DNA of 64,000 bases from Klebsiella grimontii (GTDB lineage Bacteria; Pseudomonadota; Gammaproteobacteria; Enterobacterales; Enterobacteriaceae): contig NZ_FZTC01000021.1 in the NCBI RefSeq assembly GCF_900200035.1, positions 47,890 to 111,889 on the forward strand. Reading direction: 5' to 3'. Each line of letters begins with the position of its first letter. The first letter of the stretch is position 1. Positions 8,530-26,094 of this stretch are shown here, one piece after another. Position numbers and translations under genes: made by a program. The notes beneath the pieces were generated by a model that saw nothing but the letters and a program-made list of their open reading frames with translations, had not been told where the DNA came from and did not search any database.

Positions 8530-9429
8530 ATGTTAGACAACAGCCGTTTACGCATAGCTATTCAGAAATCAGGGCGTTTAAGCGAAGATTCACGCGAATT
8601 ACTCAGCCGCTGCGGCATCAAAGTGAATCTGCACACCCAGCGCCTGATCGCGCTGGCGGAAAATATGCCCATCGATATTCTGCGCGTGCGAGATGACGAT
8701 ATTCCGGGCCTTATCATGGACGGCGTGGTCGATTTGGGGATTATCGGCGAAAACGTGCTGGAAGAAGAGCTGCTGAGCCGCCGCGCTCAGGGCGAAGATC
8801 CGCGCTACTTCACCCTGCGCCGTCTCGACTTCGGCGGCTGCCGCCTGTCGCTGGCGACCCCGGCGGATGAACCCTGGGACGGCCCGGCGATGCTTAACGG
8901 CAAACGCATCGCCACCTCCTACCCGCACCTGCTGAAGCGCTACCTTGACCAGAAAGGCATCTCGTTCAAATCCTGCCTGCTGAACGGCTCGGTTGAAGTG
9001 GCCCCGCGCGCCGGTCTGGCTGACGCGATCTGCGACCTGGTCTCAACCGGCGCGACACTCGAAGCGAACGGCCTGCGCGAAGTGGAAGTGATGTTCCGCT
9101 CCAAAGCCTGCCTGATCCAGCGCGACGGCGAGATGGCCGATAGCAAACAGCAGCTGATTGACCGCCTGCTGACCCGTATTCAGGGCGTGATTCAGGCCCG
9201 CGAATCAAAATACATCATGATGCACGCGCCGACCGAACGCCTGGAAGAAGTCATCGCCCTGCTGCCCGGCGCCGAGCGCCCGACTATTCTGCCGCTGGCC
9301 GGCGACAAGCAGCGCGTGGCGATGCACATGGTGAGCAGCGAAACCCTGTTCTGGGAAACCATGGAAAAACTGAAAGCGCTGGGCGCCAGCTCCATTCTGG
9401 TCCTGCCGATTGAGAAGATGATGGAGTAA
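8530..9429 (+). CDS. hisG: ATP phosphoribosyltransferase, first step of histidine synthesis
   Basis: HisG condenses ATP with PRPP to give phosphoribosyl-ATP, the committed step, and is feedback-inhibited by histidine. It has 299 residues, the same as E. coli, so this is the long form with a C-terminal ACT-like regulatory domain (about 225-299). The N-terminal catalytic part includes [13 protein letters not shown] and the PRPP-binding segment [14 protein letters not shown]. It is the first structural gene after the attenuator. hisD follows after 39 bp. Confidence 0.98.
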   Translation: MLDNSRLRIAIQKSGRLSEDSRELLSRCGIKVNLHTQRLIALAENMPIDILRVRDDDIPGLIMDGVVDLGIIGENVLEEELLSRRAQGEDPRYFTLRRLDFGGCRLSLATPADEPWDGPAMLNGKRIATSYPHLLKRYLDQKGISFKSCLLNGSVEVAPRAGLADAICDLVSTGATLEANGLREVEVMFRSKACLIQRDGEMADSKQQLIDRLLTRIQGVIQARESKYIMMHAPTERLEEVIALLPGAERPTILPLAGDKQRVAMHMVSSETLFWETMEKLKALGASSILVLPIEKMME

Positions 9430-9468
9430 TCCGGCGGGTCGGTCACGGGATAAACAGGGGAAACAACC

Positions 9469-14973
<5,505 letters not shown>

Positions 14974-14980
<7 letters not shown>

Positions 14981-15573
14981 GTGAACAGCTGGATTGGCAA
15001 AAAACCGACGGTCTGATGCCGGTCATCGTGCAGCACGCCGTCTCTGGTGAAGTGCTGATGCTGGGCTATATGAATCAGGATGCGCTGGCGAAAACCGAAG
15101 AAACCGGCAAAGTAACCTTTTATTCGCGGACCAAACAGCGTCTGTGGACCAAGGGGGAAACGTCGGGCAATTTCCTCAACGTGGTGAGCATCACCCCGGA
15201 TTGCGATAACGATACCCTGCTGGCGCTGGTCAATCCGATTGGCCCAACCTGCCATAAAGGCACCTCAAGCTGCTTTGGCGAAACCGGCCATCAGTGGCTG
15301 TTCTTATATCAGCTGGAGCAGCTGCTGGCGGAACGCAAGCACGCCGACCCGGAGAGTTCGTATACCGCGAAGCTGTACGCCAGCGGAACCAAGCGGATAG
15401 CGCAGAAGGTGGGAGAAGAAGGCGTGGAGACCGCGCTGGCCGCAACGGTGCATGACCAGTTCGAGCTGAAGAATGAAGCGTCGGATTTGATGTATCACCT
15501 GCTGGTGCTGCTGCAGGATCAGGGACTGAATTTGACGGATGTGGTGGAAAACCTGCGGAGCAGGCATAAGTAA
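14974..15573 (+). CDS. hisI: Bifunctional phosphoribosyl-AMP cyclohydrolase / phosphoribosyl-ATP pyrophosphatase
   Basis: HisI (HisIE fusion) carries out steps two and three of the pathway. It has 199 residues, four fewer than in E. coli at the N-terminus. The cyclohydrolase half (about 1-110) has the metal-binding motif [12 protein letters not shown] and the upstream CDNDT. The pyrophosphohydrolase half (about 115-199) has the MazG-like [10 protein letters not shown] and [14 protein letters not shown]. It is the last gene of the operon and is followed by an inverted repeat. Confidence 0.97.
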
Positions 15574-15580
15574 GTTATCA

Positions 15581-15606
15581 AAGGGAGGCGGCATAACGCC
15601 TCCCTT
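15581..15606. terminator. Inverted repeat between hisI and the O-antigen operon
   Basis: AAGGGAGGCG and CGCCTCCCTT form a perfect 10-bp stem around GCATAA, placed between convergent genes. The T tract is short on both sides (TTTGAT on the minus strand), so it may be a weak bidirectional terminator. Confidence 0.7.
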
Positions 15607-15656
15607 GCAATATAACCCTCGCCAGCGCGCTGGTTGATATCACCTGTTTAGCGTCG

Positions 15657-16976
15657 TCATGGCTTTTTTCGCGCCGCTATCGCTTTGACGACCCTTAATG
15701 GTTTCGTCATTTTCCATGACAAAGATGAAACCAAATCGCTATAGCGCTGAGTCAGCTCCTGGAGCTCATTGTGGACGCTGAGTAATTTCTGCTGTTGCGT
15801 GTGATGCTCGTTCTCTAAACGCGTTTTTAGCTGTTCAAATTCGTGGATAAGCGTGGTTTTATCGCTCACTTGCGCCTTCAGGACATCAATTTCACTTCGC
15901 TGAGATAAAGTTGACTGTTTAAGCGAAGTGATTTCTTCCTGCAGCGTTGAATTCAACATATGTGCATGTTCAAGCTCGCGCAACACTCTGTCTTTCAGAG
16001 AAAAAATATACTCTTCCGCTGACTGATTAACGATCCGGCCATGCGCAGCTTTAATAAAGTCATCATAAAAGTCATCACGATCGATTTCTAAAGATAGGAT
16101 GAACGACTTCACATCGTTGAAGAGCAGCTTAAAGGAAGGGCCCGAGATCGTATTTAAGTTCCACTCCAGAAAAACAACGGCGTAATTATTAAAATCACGA
16201 CTTCTGGACGGCAGTAAATCACGATCTTTCATAAACGAACGTAGCGAAGTTAATGCCTCCAGCGCGCAGTGCCACGAGTGTGCCCTGGTGGCAGAAAGCG
16301 ACTTCGCACGGTTGATCGTATGAGAGATTAAGATTTCATCAACCAGCGAGATGCGGTTTGCTAACAGCATGAAACCACTCACAAAGTACAGGTCGTTTGT
16401 GGTTCTCAGCGGTTGAAACTCCAGGCCCATTGCCAGAATAGCTTCGCGTCTGAAGAGCTTATCCCATGGCCACCATATAAAGGCTCTGAAAAAATCGTCA
16501 GCAATATCCCGTGAAGAGAAGACCTCTTTTTCAGGCAGTAAATCCTCCCGCGCGGACAAAGGCATGGGAGAATGAGTATTGGTTTGCAGATCGATTGACT
16601 GGCACCGACAGATAACAACATCCGTTTGCAGGGCCGTAGCCCGATCGGACATTCTCTTTAACATCTCTTTATCGGCGTAATCATCATCGTCGAGGAAAAT
16701 AATGTATTCGCCGGTCGCTATACGTAAGCCGATATTTCGCGATTCGCCACCGCCGACGTTGCTCGGGTTGGTTATCACCCGGACTCGCGAATCCTCATCG
16801 GCTATTTTAGCGACAATATCCAGAGTATTATCGGTGGAATTATCGTTAACAATGATAATCTCAATCTCTTTTAAAGACTGGGTTAATACCGTATTAAGCG
16901 TTTCGGAAATATATTCCGCGGCGTTATGAACGGGGATGATAACGGAAACAATAACGTTACTTGATTCATCAGACAT
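15657..16976 (-). CDS. GT2 glycosyltransferase with C-terminal coiled coil, last gene of O-antigen operon
   Basis: The protein has 439 residues. The first about 230 form a GT-A family 2 glycosyltransferase: SVIIPVHNAAEYISETL, the nucleotide-sugar segment IIIVNDNSTDNT, and the DxD-type acidic cluster FLDDDDYAD. Residues about 335-420 are heptad-rich (LQEEITSLKQSTLSQRSEI, then LKTRLENEHHTQQQKLL) and predict a coiled coil. The end is basic (RVVKAIAARKKP). A gene like this often closes the Klebsiella O1/O2 galactan cluster next to hisI and is sometimes labelled kfoC by automatic annotation. Its acceptor is not known to me and galactan I synthesis does not clearly need it. About 130 bp separate it from wbbO. 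Confidence 0.8.
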   Translation of the reverse strand: MSDESSNVIVSVIIPVHNAAEYISETLNTVLTQSLKEIEIIIVNDNSTDNTLDIVAKIADEDSRVRVITNPSNVGGGESRNIGLRIATGEYIIFLDDDDYADKEMLKRMSDRATALQTDVVICRCQSIDLQTNTHSPMPLSAREDLLPEKEVFSSRDIADDFFRAFIWWPWDKLFRREAILAMGLEFQPLRTTNDLYFVSGFMLLANRISLVDEILISHTINRAKSLSATRAHSWHCALEALTSLRSFMKDRDLLPSRSRDFNNYAVVFLEWNLNTISGPSFKLLFNDVKSFILSLEIDRDDFYDDFIKAAHGRIVNQSAEEYIFSLKDRVLRELEHAHMLNSTLQEEITSLKQSTLSQRSEIDVLKAQVSDKTTLIHEFEQLKTRLENEHHTQQQKLLSVHNELQELTQRYSDLVSSLSWKMTKPLRVVKAIAARKKP

Positions 16977-17109
16977 TCAATCACCTTCAAAATAAGAGGC
17001 ACGCAATCATTAAACATAAATAATGCGTTTGCAGAGCAGTTACATAACATAAAATATAACTGCTTCGGAGGTGTTTGATTTACATGAAGCTGTAATCTCT
17101 TGCGTTACA

Positions 17110-18243
17110 TCATCCCTGAACCACATCATGATAAGTCTTTAGGGTCTTACTGATTATCATACCGCTAGAAAACTTATCCTGAACGCGTTGCCGTCCTTTG
17201 ATACCCATCTCAACTCGTGCTTTGGGATTGGCTAACAAGAATTCAAGCTTATCGGCCAGCTCCTGTGGCGAGTTACTTTTCACGATAATGCCGTTATCGT
17301 TATTAATGATCAGGCTATCGCAGCCGCCAACATCGTAGGCAATGCAGGCCCGGCCAACCGAGGAAGCCTCAAGCAGAATACGCGGGACGCCTTCTGAATA
17401 GATCGAAGGCAGTGCCACGATGTTCGACTCCTCGATCAAGTCACAGACGTTTGAACTGTGACCTAACCAGTTAATCAGCCCTTCTTTATGCCATTGCTGA
17501 ATGACCGCAAGGGAAATGGCATCCTTATCGTTTTCAACAAGTATCCCGGCAACGTTTAGCGTAAAATGAATATTTCTGGATTCGAGGATTTTCTTGGCTT
17601 CAATTAAATCCCCGAGCCCTTTGCTCCACAGCATTCTGCTGGCAAACAGCACCACCGGAACATCACGCTCCTGCTCCAGAGAATATTTATAGATATCCGG
17701 GTTGATACCTGCGCCATCAATGACAATAGTCTGCTGATAGTCAATCCCAACAAAACCCGCAAGTTTTTTACGATCTTTATCATGTTCGAACATAAATATA
17801 CTGCGCTTATTACTGGCAATATACTTATATGCCATGATAGTGATATTGCGCAATAGCTTAAGCAAGCCCGTATCACAAGAAAATACACGCCCGAGGCCGA
17901 CAAAACTCACGATGACCGGGCGATTCTTTGCCCTCGAAAGAAGCCCACCGATCAGACATGGCTTGATTGTAATACAGTGTAAAAGGTCGGGATTAATCTC
18001 TTTGATGATCCTTCGGGAGGCAAAAAAGGCCCGAAAGAAAGTTAATGCATTAAATGATTGAGCATCAAGTGGGACGTTATGACACTTAAAACCAAATGTT
18101 TTAAATTTATTCAGCACTTTACCATCGACAAAATGACTGATGATGTGAATCTCATAACCAGCATCTCGGGCGGCGATTGCACGATCTATCCAGTGCAAAT
18201 CAAAATACCAATCCGAGTTTATGAAATAACACAGTTTTTTCAT
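17110..18243 (-). CDS. wbbO: WbbO, galactosyltransferase of galactan I synthesis
   Basis: WbbO is a cytoplasmic GT4-family transferase. In Klebsiella O1/O2 strains it adds early galactose residues on the undecaprenyl-linked GlcNAc primer. It has 377 residues from the ATG at 18243 (MKKLCYFINSDWYFDLHW). A GTG four codons earlier is also in frame, but it would place the gene flush with wbbN. The GT-B C-terminal nucleotide-binding region is visible as PVVLFASRMLWSKGLGDLIE and the acidic EGVPRILLEASSVGRACI. The order wbbM-glf-wbbN-wbbO supports the name. Confidence 0.92.
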   Translation of the reverse strand: MKKLCYFINSDWYFDLHWIDRAIAARDAGYEIHIISHFVDGKVLNKFKTFGFKCHNVPLDAQSFNALTFFRAFFASRRIIKEINPDLLHCITIKPCLIGGLLSRAKNRPVIVSFVGLGRVFSCDTGLLKLLRNITIMAYKYIASNKRSIFMFEHDKDRKKLAGFVGIDYQQTIVIDGAGINPDIYKYSLEQERDVPVVLFASRMLWSKGLGDLIEAKKILESRNIHFTLNVAGILVENDKDAISLAVIQQWHKEGLINWLGHSSNVCDLIEESNIVALPSIYSEGVPRILLEASSVGRACIAYDVGGCDSLIINNDNGIIVKSNSPQELADKLEFLLANPKARVEMGIKGRQRVQDKFSSGMIISKTLKTYHDVVQG

Positions 18244-18255
18244 TGCTATATCCAC

Positions 18256-20318
<2,063 letters not shown>

Positions 20319-22211
20319 TTAACCAAGAATTGAGCGTCTAACTTTATAATAGTATTTTGTTATCGTATTTCGCCTCGGTGAACCGACAGGAGCATATTTA
20401 TTAAGGAAAGGCATCAACGCTTTTTTGATCCTGGTCTGAAGCAGAACAGGCGTTTGCCCTGCATTATGCGCAGGATTTGATGAATTAATCAAAGATAGCT
20501 GACGGAAATAGGCCTCTTTTTCCCATGGCGTGTTGATGACGTTTTCCAGGAAATCGTCATAAAAGTCAACCTTGTCCGTATTCCACGGTTTATTCTCCCC
20601 GGCATAGTGAATCATATTCGGGTTCATTCTGGCTTCTAAAAAGCGCATATATGTTGCGAACTGGAGATTGGGGAAAAAGTCATCGGTATTGCCATTACCA
20701 TGATAGACATTCCACTCCAGCGGTAAAAATTCAACCCGGCCGTAGAAAACTTTGTTCATAATGTCCTGGTCAAGGAACCAGTACTTTTTCTCTTTCAGGG
20801 TTTTAATCAGCTCGGAGAAGGTATCTTCCTGCACCATTTGCGCAACGTTGAAAATGATAATCCCCGCCTGGAAATACTCATCAGGATTGGTCATTTTAAG
20901 CGTTTTTTGCAGATACTCGCTGGCGGGCATCACGCCATCAGCTGACTCCGACATCGCGCCAAACTTGACGAAGCCTTCCATGACGATATCTTTAACGGCG
21001 GCAACAAGGTTTGTGCCGAGTTCGACATTAAGCAAAGTCGCCAGATCGGCCTTCACCACAGTATCGGAATCGATAAAAATAACCTTCTCATATTCACGGA
21101 AAAGCTGCGGAATAAACAAGCGAGCATAGGTTGATGCACTAAAGTGCGCACGGGTATGTACGCCATCCAATTCAGTGAAGGCATTCACATCAAAAAATCG
21201 AAGTGAAAAGTTTGTATGGGCCGAAACCAGCCTGGTTAAGCGCTGCTTGTTAAGATTGCTAACCTTGTTTTCCAGCACAACAATATCGTAATGGGTGTTT
21301 TTATCAGAATGGCGAACGATAGAGTTGATTAAAGCCCCGCCGCTGATGGCGTAGTTATCATCAAAACTGATGACGATTGGCGCAGCGTGAGGAAAGACCG
21401 GCATCAGCTTGCCGTTGAAGGTCTCATTCGTCACGAAAGTGCGCTGTAGTTCCTTAACTTTCAGGGCACGATCTTGCTGCTGTTTTATAATGTAAATATT
21501 AAACAGGCGCTCTGCGATATGGCCGATAACACGCTTTTCCTGAGCGTTATAATTATTCATCGAGATGCGACTTTCAAGATGAGTCAAAATCGCGAAAAGC
21601 CACTCAGAATAGTCTACGAACATATCTTTGTGCATCGCAAACATATTCGTGTAATAGCCATCAGTTGCATTATTAAACTGCTGAATAGCCGTTTTATAAT
21701 CCGGATAAAGCTCTTCGACAATCTCCAGGGCAGCCAGATAGTCCTTAATATGTAAAAACTCCCCTTTCTCATAATGATCGAGGTTATTTTTACTTCCAGC
21801 AGAGGTCACTGACCACTTCTTCGGTAACAGCAGGTCAAATCCTGAAATACAATCCTGGATTGCCGTGTCGGTTAAACCAAACTGCTTTTCATAATCTGCA
21901 TCAATAACGGGTGAATTAACTACGCCCCAATTATCTTCGGGAAAGCTCTGTTCTGAAGAAAAATTCAGATGTCGGCGATAATGCATAAAGCCGACATAAT
22001 CAGAAAGAGATTCATTTTTCCAAACCCAATAATGTGCGGTTAACTCACAGTAAAAGGGGTTTTTAAACGAAATATTATCTCCTGTATCATCGCCAATACA
22101 GCCGATATCATTATAGGAGTTAGCTTTACCTACATGCAATGGTTTTATAATCGATGCATTAAGGAATGCGCTCGGCTTATGATGACAGGTATAGATCTTA
22201 ATACTATTCAT
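20319..22211 (-). CDS. wbbM: WbbM, bifunctional galactan I polymerising galactosyltransferase
   Basis: WbbM makes the galactan I repeat (alternating Galp and Galf) on the lipid-linked primer. The 630-residue protein has two modules. Residues about 1-265 form the DUF4422/GT111-type domain (IYTCHHKPSAFLN, FMHYRRHLNFSS), assigned to galactofuranosyl transfer. Residues about 275-560 form a GT8 domain (PIVISFDDNYAISGGALINS, VIFIDSDTVVKADL with its DxD), assigned to galactopyranosyl transfer. The C-terminal about 70 residues are basic and likely membrane-associated. This assignment of activities comes from published Klebsiella work on the family. Confidence 0.94.
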   Translation of the reverse strand: MNSIKIYTCHHKPSAFLNASIIKPLHVGKANSYNDIGCIGDDTGDNISFKNPFYCELTAHYWVWKNESLSDYVGFMHYRRHLNFSSEQSFPEDNWGVVNSPVIDADYEKQFGLTDTAIQDCISGFDLLLPKKWSVTSAGSKNNLDHYEKGEFLHIKDYLAALEIVEELYPDYKTAIQQFNNATDGYYTNMFAMHKDMFVDYSEWLFAILTHLESRISMNNYNAQEKRVIGHIAERLFNIYIIKQQQDRALKVKELQRTFVTNETFNGKLMPVFPHAAPIVISFDDNYAISGGALINSIVRHSDKNTHYDIVVLENKVSNLNKQRLTRLVSAHTNFSLRFFDVNAFTELDGVHTRAHFSASTYARLFIPQLFREYEKVIFIDSDTVVKADLATLLNVELGTNLVAAVKDIVMEGFVKFGAMSESADGVMPASEYLQKTLKMTNPDEYFQAGIIIFNVAQMVQEDTFSELIKTLKEKKYWFLDQDIMNKVFYGRVEFLPLEWNVYHGNGNTDDFFPNLQFATYMRFLEARMNPNMIHYAGENKPWNTDKVDFYDDFLENVINTPWEKEAYFRQLSLINSSNPAHNAGQTPVLLQTRIKKALMPFLNKYAPVGSPRRNTITKYYYKVRRSILG

Positions 22212-22224
22212 TTAATTACCAGAT

Positions 22225-22965
22225 TTAGGCCATTGCTTGTTTATAAAGTTCGATGATTCTTTCAGCAGAACCGATTTCCCGGAGACGGTGATTTTCGATC
22301 CAGACAACCCGATCGCATATTTTTTCCACATCACTCATGTTGTGACTAACGAACAGTATTGTCACACCACGATTTTTGAACTCTTTAATCGTCTTAATAC
22401 ATTTGGCCTGAAATGAAATATCGCCGACGGCCAGCACTTCATCAATAATCAGAATATCAGGCTCAACTTGACTAATAACCGAGAAGCCAAGCTTCGCTAG
22501 CATACCGCTAGAATAGACGCGGATCGGCTCATCAATAAACTCCCCTAATTCGGAAAATTCAATGATGCGATCCATCCGCTGTTGAACCTCTTTACGCCGT
22601 AGCCCAAGAAGGGTGGCATTAAGATAAATGTTCTCACGGCCAGTCAATTCTGGATGAAAACCACCGCCTAGCTCAAGCATTGAGGCCACTCGCCCACGAG
22701 TTGTGACCGACCCTTTCGTTGGCTTGATAACACCGGCAACCAGCCCCAAAGAAGTGCTTTTGCCTGCGCCGTTTCGCCCAATGAGCGCAACAGCCTCTCC
22801 TTTACCTACCGTAAAAGAGACATCCTGAATAGCAAGATATTTACGGCCCTTCAGTAATTGAAAGGCTCTTTTAGGATGAAATATTAAATCTTTAATACCT
22901 GAGCCAATATGATGGTAAAGTGGATATTCTTTTGTCACATTATTAAAATCAATTACTGGTTCCAT
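22225..22965 (-). CDS. wzt: Wzt, ATPase of the O-antigen ABC exporter
   Basis: Wzt powers export of the finished galactan across the inner membrane with Wzm. It has 246 residues. Walker A is ALIGRNGAGKSTSLG, the signature loop is VYSSGMLAKLG and Walker B is PDILIIDEVLAVGD, with the switch His in LFVSHNMSD. It ends just after the ATPase fold and has no C-terminal carbohydrate-binding domain. That is the short Klebsiella O1/O2 form, in which export does not depend on a chain-end cap. The ATG at 22965 overlaps the wzm stop by one base; a GTG just upstream is in frame. Confidence 0.95.
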   Translation of the reverse strand: MEPVIDFNNVTKEYPLYHHIGSGIKDLIFHPKRAFQLLKGRKYLAIQDVSFTVGKGEAVALIGRNGAGKSTSLGLVAGVIKPTKGSVTTRGRVASMLELGGGFHPELTGRENIYLNATLLGLRRKEVQQRMDRIIEFSELGEFIDEPIRVYSSGMLAKLGFSVISQVEPDILIIDEVLAVGDISFQAKCIKTIKEFKNRGVTILFVSHNMSDVEKICDRVVWIENHRLREIGSAERIIELYKQAMA

Positions 22966-23744
22966 CACAAGATCTCTGCAAATCGATATTTTAATTTATT
23001 AAAAATACTTAATCCGATAACTGTCAGCACAATACCAGTCAAATATAACACTGAAATATGCTCGTAGTTTAAAACGCCATCCATAAATAAATTACGCCAG
23101 CTTAAAATCATACTCGCCAGAGGGTTATAGTCAATAACCCAGCTATATTTTGCTGGAATCATATCCGACGCGTATAAAATGGGAGTGCAGTAAAACATCA
23201 GCATAATACCGAGAGTCACAAATCTTTCTAAGTCTCTGAAGAAAAGATTCAAAGTAGAAAAAATAATTGATATGCCAAAGGTAAAAATCACCTGTCCGAT
23301 AGCAATGAGCGGTATTCCCCAAAGCCATGAAAGCGAAGGACGCATACCGTACACAAAAAGAAAAGCGACAATGACAGGAATAGTGCATAAGAAGTGCAAT
23401 CCTTCCATCATCACATTACTAAGTGGAATAACCGAACGCGGAAATACGGTTTTTTTGATAATTTGCGCATTAGCAATAAATGAGAAAAGCGAATTCGTCG
23501 CAGAGCTTGCAAACCACTGCCAGGGGAAGAGACCCGTTATTAAGAAAAGGGTATAATTTGGAATCTGGACTCGCATGATCAATTTAAAGATAAAATAGTA
23601 GATCATCGCAAAAAGTAGGGGGTTGGCAATTGACCATAAATAACCAAATACACTACTCTTATAGCGTACTTTTAGATCTTTATTGGTGATAACAACAAGC
23701 AGGTCAAATAAATACCCTAGATTATACTTCATTTTTATACTCAT
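22965..23744 (-). CDS. wzm: Wzm, permease of the O-antigen ABC exporter
   Basis: Wzm is the inner-membrane channel for undecaprenyl-linked galactan. It has 259 residues and about six hydrophobic helices. The family's amphipathic start (LVVITNKDLKVRYKSSVFGY) and ABC-2 signature (SIIFSTLNLFFRDLERFV) are visible. It is the first gene of the O-antigen operon and lies 366 bp downstream of the JUMPstart/ops element at 24110-24146 on the same strand. Confidence 0.95.
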   Translation of the reverse strand: MSIKMKYNLGYLFDLLVVITNKDLKVRYKSSVFGYLWSIANPLLFAMIYYFIFKLIMRVQIPNYTLFLITGLFPWQWFASSATNSLFSFIANAQIIKKTVFPRSVIPLSNVMMEGLHFLCTIPVIVAFLFVYGMRPSLSWLWGIPLIAIGQVIFTFGISIIFSTLNLFFRDLERFVTLGIMLMFYCTPILYASDMIPAKYSWVIDYNPLASMILSWRNLFMDGVLNYEHISVLYLTGIVLTVIGLSIFNKLKYRFAEIL

Positions 23745-25031
23745 AAATTATTCTACGAAATTTTAAGCATTGGGTTATGCACTTTAGAATTGCGAGTTGT
23801 CGCTGACTGACTAAATCAACTGCGATAGCTCTAACGCCCTGACTGATACACTGCCGATAGACGCCGTGGCTTTGGACATACAACGTGAAAACTTAAGTGC
23901 ATAGGTTAAAGCAAGATTTTCCCAATTTTTCTGTACGCTTTAATTCATTGGCAGCAGCCGACCATGGTAGCTCATCCAGGCTAAACGGAGACAAGTGAGA
24001 GGCTGACATGAAGATCGCCAGTTAAGACGCCGTTTCTGGACGTAAAGTAAAAACTGTTATTTTTCAGTCAGATACTCCTCCCCCATAGTATTACATGATA
24101 GCTTTCAATCACGCTACCGCCCTTGGCTATCGCAACCAAACTGCGTAATGATTCAACAACCCTATCTGTAAACATCTCTAGCGACTGCTTTTACGACAGC
24201 AGTAAACTGACACACCCTGTTCTTACGTCAAACGGCTCTCGCAGCGGCTATCGGGTAAGATTACTGCCCGTGACGCTGGGTGCTGCTCACTTGAAATTTA
24301 AAAAGATTCAAGCAGGCCCACACTCTCGCTGTTTGCTTAACTCCCATCCATCAGGAATTTCTCAATTAGCACGTTTAGCAAGCCCATTTTTTGAACTCCT
24401 GACGAGACTCTTCTCGGTTATCGCCCTATCCATCTTCTGTGAACCGGCGTAAACCGTACGCAATATTGATTGAAATGACACCAACAATCAGTCTGGTGTC
24501 ATATTTAACGCTGCGCACAGGATAGCTGATTAAACTGACAACACAATGGTCATGCAAATGAGTTGCCGCATTATAGCGCTGGTCCATGGGAATAAAAATG
24601 AAAATACGTTGCCAATCAATTCATATTGCAAATGATTCATGTCGTAAACATAATGTAAAGCAAATACAACAAAAATACTAACCCATTGATTTTAAATCAT
24701 AAAAAAAGACACGCCACTATCAATGTGAAAGAATTGTAAATTCATACATAAAATCAATTTTTATCTACGTTAACTTTCGAGGACTTAAGGAGTCGGAAAC
24801 GCGAGATTATGACAAGACCTCACGCAATTGTTATCTTGCTAATCATCAAGCTTCGATAATGAATCTCATCTCCACCTCAGAATGCCAATGCAAAAGCTCT
24901 GATACGGGTGACATCGCTTAGCCATCTAATGCGTGAACATAATCAGCAACGGTAAAGCAGGTGATCCACACGGCAAGCCAGTGTAAAATCGACGAATATA
25001 TAGCGGGATACAGTCACCCCAGAGGATGAAT
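23745..25031. other. 1.29-kb intergenic region between wzm and uge
   Basis: This holds the O-antigen operon leader (minus strand, with the ops/JUMPstart element at 24110-24146) and the upstream region of uge (plus strand). A 9-bp stem, ATGACACCA (24475-24483) with TGGTGTCAT (24494-24502), has no T tract. The only open frame of size (24123-24452) has no recognisable protein and no good start. I see no other gene. Confidence 0.7.
24110..24146 (-). promoter_or_regulatory. JUMPstart with ops element, O-antigen operon
   Basis: Read on the minus strand, this contains the exact ops sequence GGCGGTAGCGTG (24121 down to 24110), preceded by AGCCAAG and a degenerate CAGTTTGGTTGCGAT, the JUMPstart layout. 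The ops element pauses RNA polymerase and recruits RfaH, which suppresses termination and polarity in long polysaccharide operons. It lies 366 bp upstream of wzm in the transcribed leader. Confidence 0.92.
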
Positions 25032-26036
25032 ATGAAATTTTTAGTAACTGGAGCCGCAGGATTCATCGGCTTTCATACCTGCAAGCGCCTTCTGGAGGCG
25101 GGTCATGAGGTTGTCGGTCTCGACAACATGAACGACTACTATGACGTCAATCTTAAGCAGGCCCGTCTGGATTTACTGCAGTCTCCCCTGTTCAGTTTTC
25201 ACAAAATCGATCTGGCGGATCGTGAAGGTATTGCCCGACTTTTTGCTAATGAGAAATTTAACCGGGTGATCCATCTTGCCGCTCAGGCTGGCGTTCGCTA
25301 CTCCCTGGAAAACCCGTTCGCTTATGCCGACGCTAACCTGATTGGTTATCTGAACATTCTTGAAGGCTGCAGACACAATAATGTTGAGCATTTGCTTTAT
25401 GCCTCATCCAGTTCGGTCTATGGCCTGAACCGTAAAATGCCGTTCTCTACCGATGATTCGGTTGATCATCCGGTTTCGCTGTATGCCGCCACCAAGAAGG
25501 CAAACGAGCTGATGGCGCATACCTACTCTCACCTTTATGGTATTCCGACCACTGGACTCAGATTCTTTACCGTCTATGGCCCATGGGGCCGTCCGGATAT
25601 GGCGCTGTTCAAGTTCACAAAAGCCATGCTGGAAGGAAAGCCTATTGATGTCTACAACTATGGCAAGATGAAGCGCGACTTCACTTACATTGACGATATC
25701 GTTGAGGCGATTGTTCGGATGCAGGATATTATCCCGCAGCCCAATCCTGAATGGACCGTTGAGACAGGATCACCGGCAGATAGCTCAGCGCCATACCGGG
25801 TGTATAACATCGGTAATAGCTCACCGGTTGAACTGATGGATTACATCACCGCGCTTGAGGAAGCTGTGGGGATGGTTGCGGAGAAAAATATGATGCCAAT
25901 ACAGCCGGGCGATGTACTGGAAACCAGCGCAGATACCAAGCCGCTGTACGATGCGGTGGGTTTCAGACCGCAGACGACGGTCAGGCAGGGAGTGAAGAAC
26001 TTCGTTGACTGGTATAAGGCGTACTATAAGGTCTAA
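25032..26036 (+). CDS. uge: Uge, UDP-glucuronate/UDP-galacturonate 4-epimerase
   Basis: Uge interconverts UDP-GlcA and UDP-GalA, feeding galacturonic acid to the LPS core and, in some types, to capsule. It is an extended SDR of 334 residues. The NAD-binding motif is FLVTGAAGFIGFHTC, and the catalytic residues lie in SSSSVYG and YAATKKAN (Y-x3-K). I chose the second ATG at 25032 because AGAGG (25021-25025) is 6 bases away from it but abuts the ATG at 25026. It sits alone on the plus strand between the O and K loci, the standard Klebsiella place, and is followed by a terminator. Confidence 0.95.
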   Translation: MKFLVTGAAGFIGFHTCKRLLEAGHEVVGLDNMNDYYDVNLKQARLDLLQSPLFSFHKIDLADREGIARLFANEKFNRVIHLAAQAGVRYSLENPFAYADANLIGYLNILEGCRHNNVEHLLYASSSSVYGLNRKMPFSTDDSVDHPVSLYAATKKANELMAHTYSHLYGIPTTGLRFFTVYGPWGRPDMALFKFTKAMLEGKPIDVYNYGKMKRDFTYIDDIVEAIVRMQDIIPQPNPEWTVETGSPADSSAPYRVYNIGNSSPVELMDYITALEEAVGMVAEKNMMPIQPGDVLETSADTKPLYDAVGFRPQTTVRQGVKNFVDWYKAYYKV

Positions 26037-26062
26037 TCAACCCAGCATGGCGCAGGGTATTT

Positions 26063-26094
26063 AGCCGCAGTGGGATACGACTGCGGCTTTTTTA
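26063..26094 (+). terminator. Terminator after uge
   Basis: AGCCGCAGT (26063-26071) pairs with ACTGCGGCT (26080-26088) around an eight-base loop and runs into six T residues, 27 bases past the uge stop. Confidence 0.92.

Noticed and set aside
24123..24452. 109-codon open frame upstream of the O-antigen operon
   Set aside because: It overlaps the JUMPstart element on the other strand and has no recognisable motif or good start.
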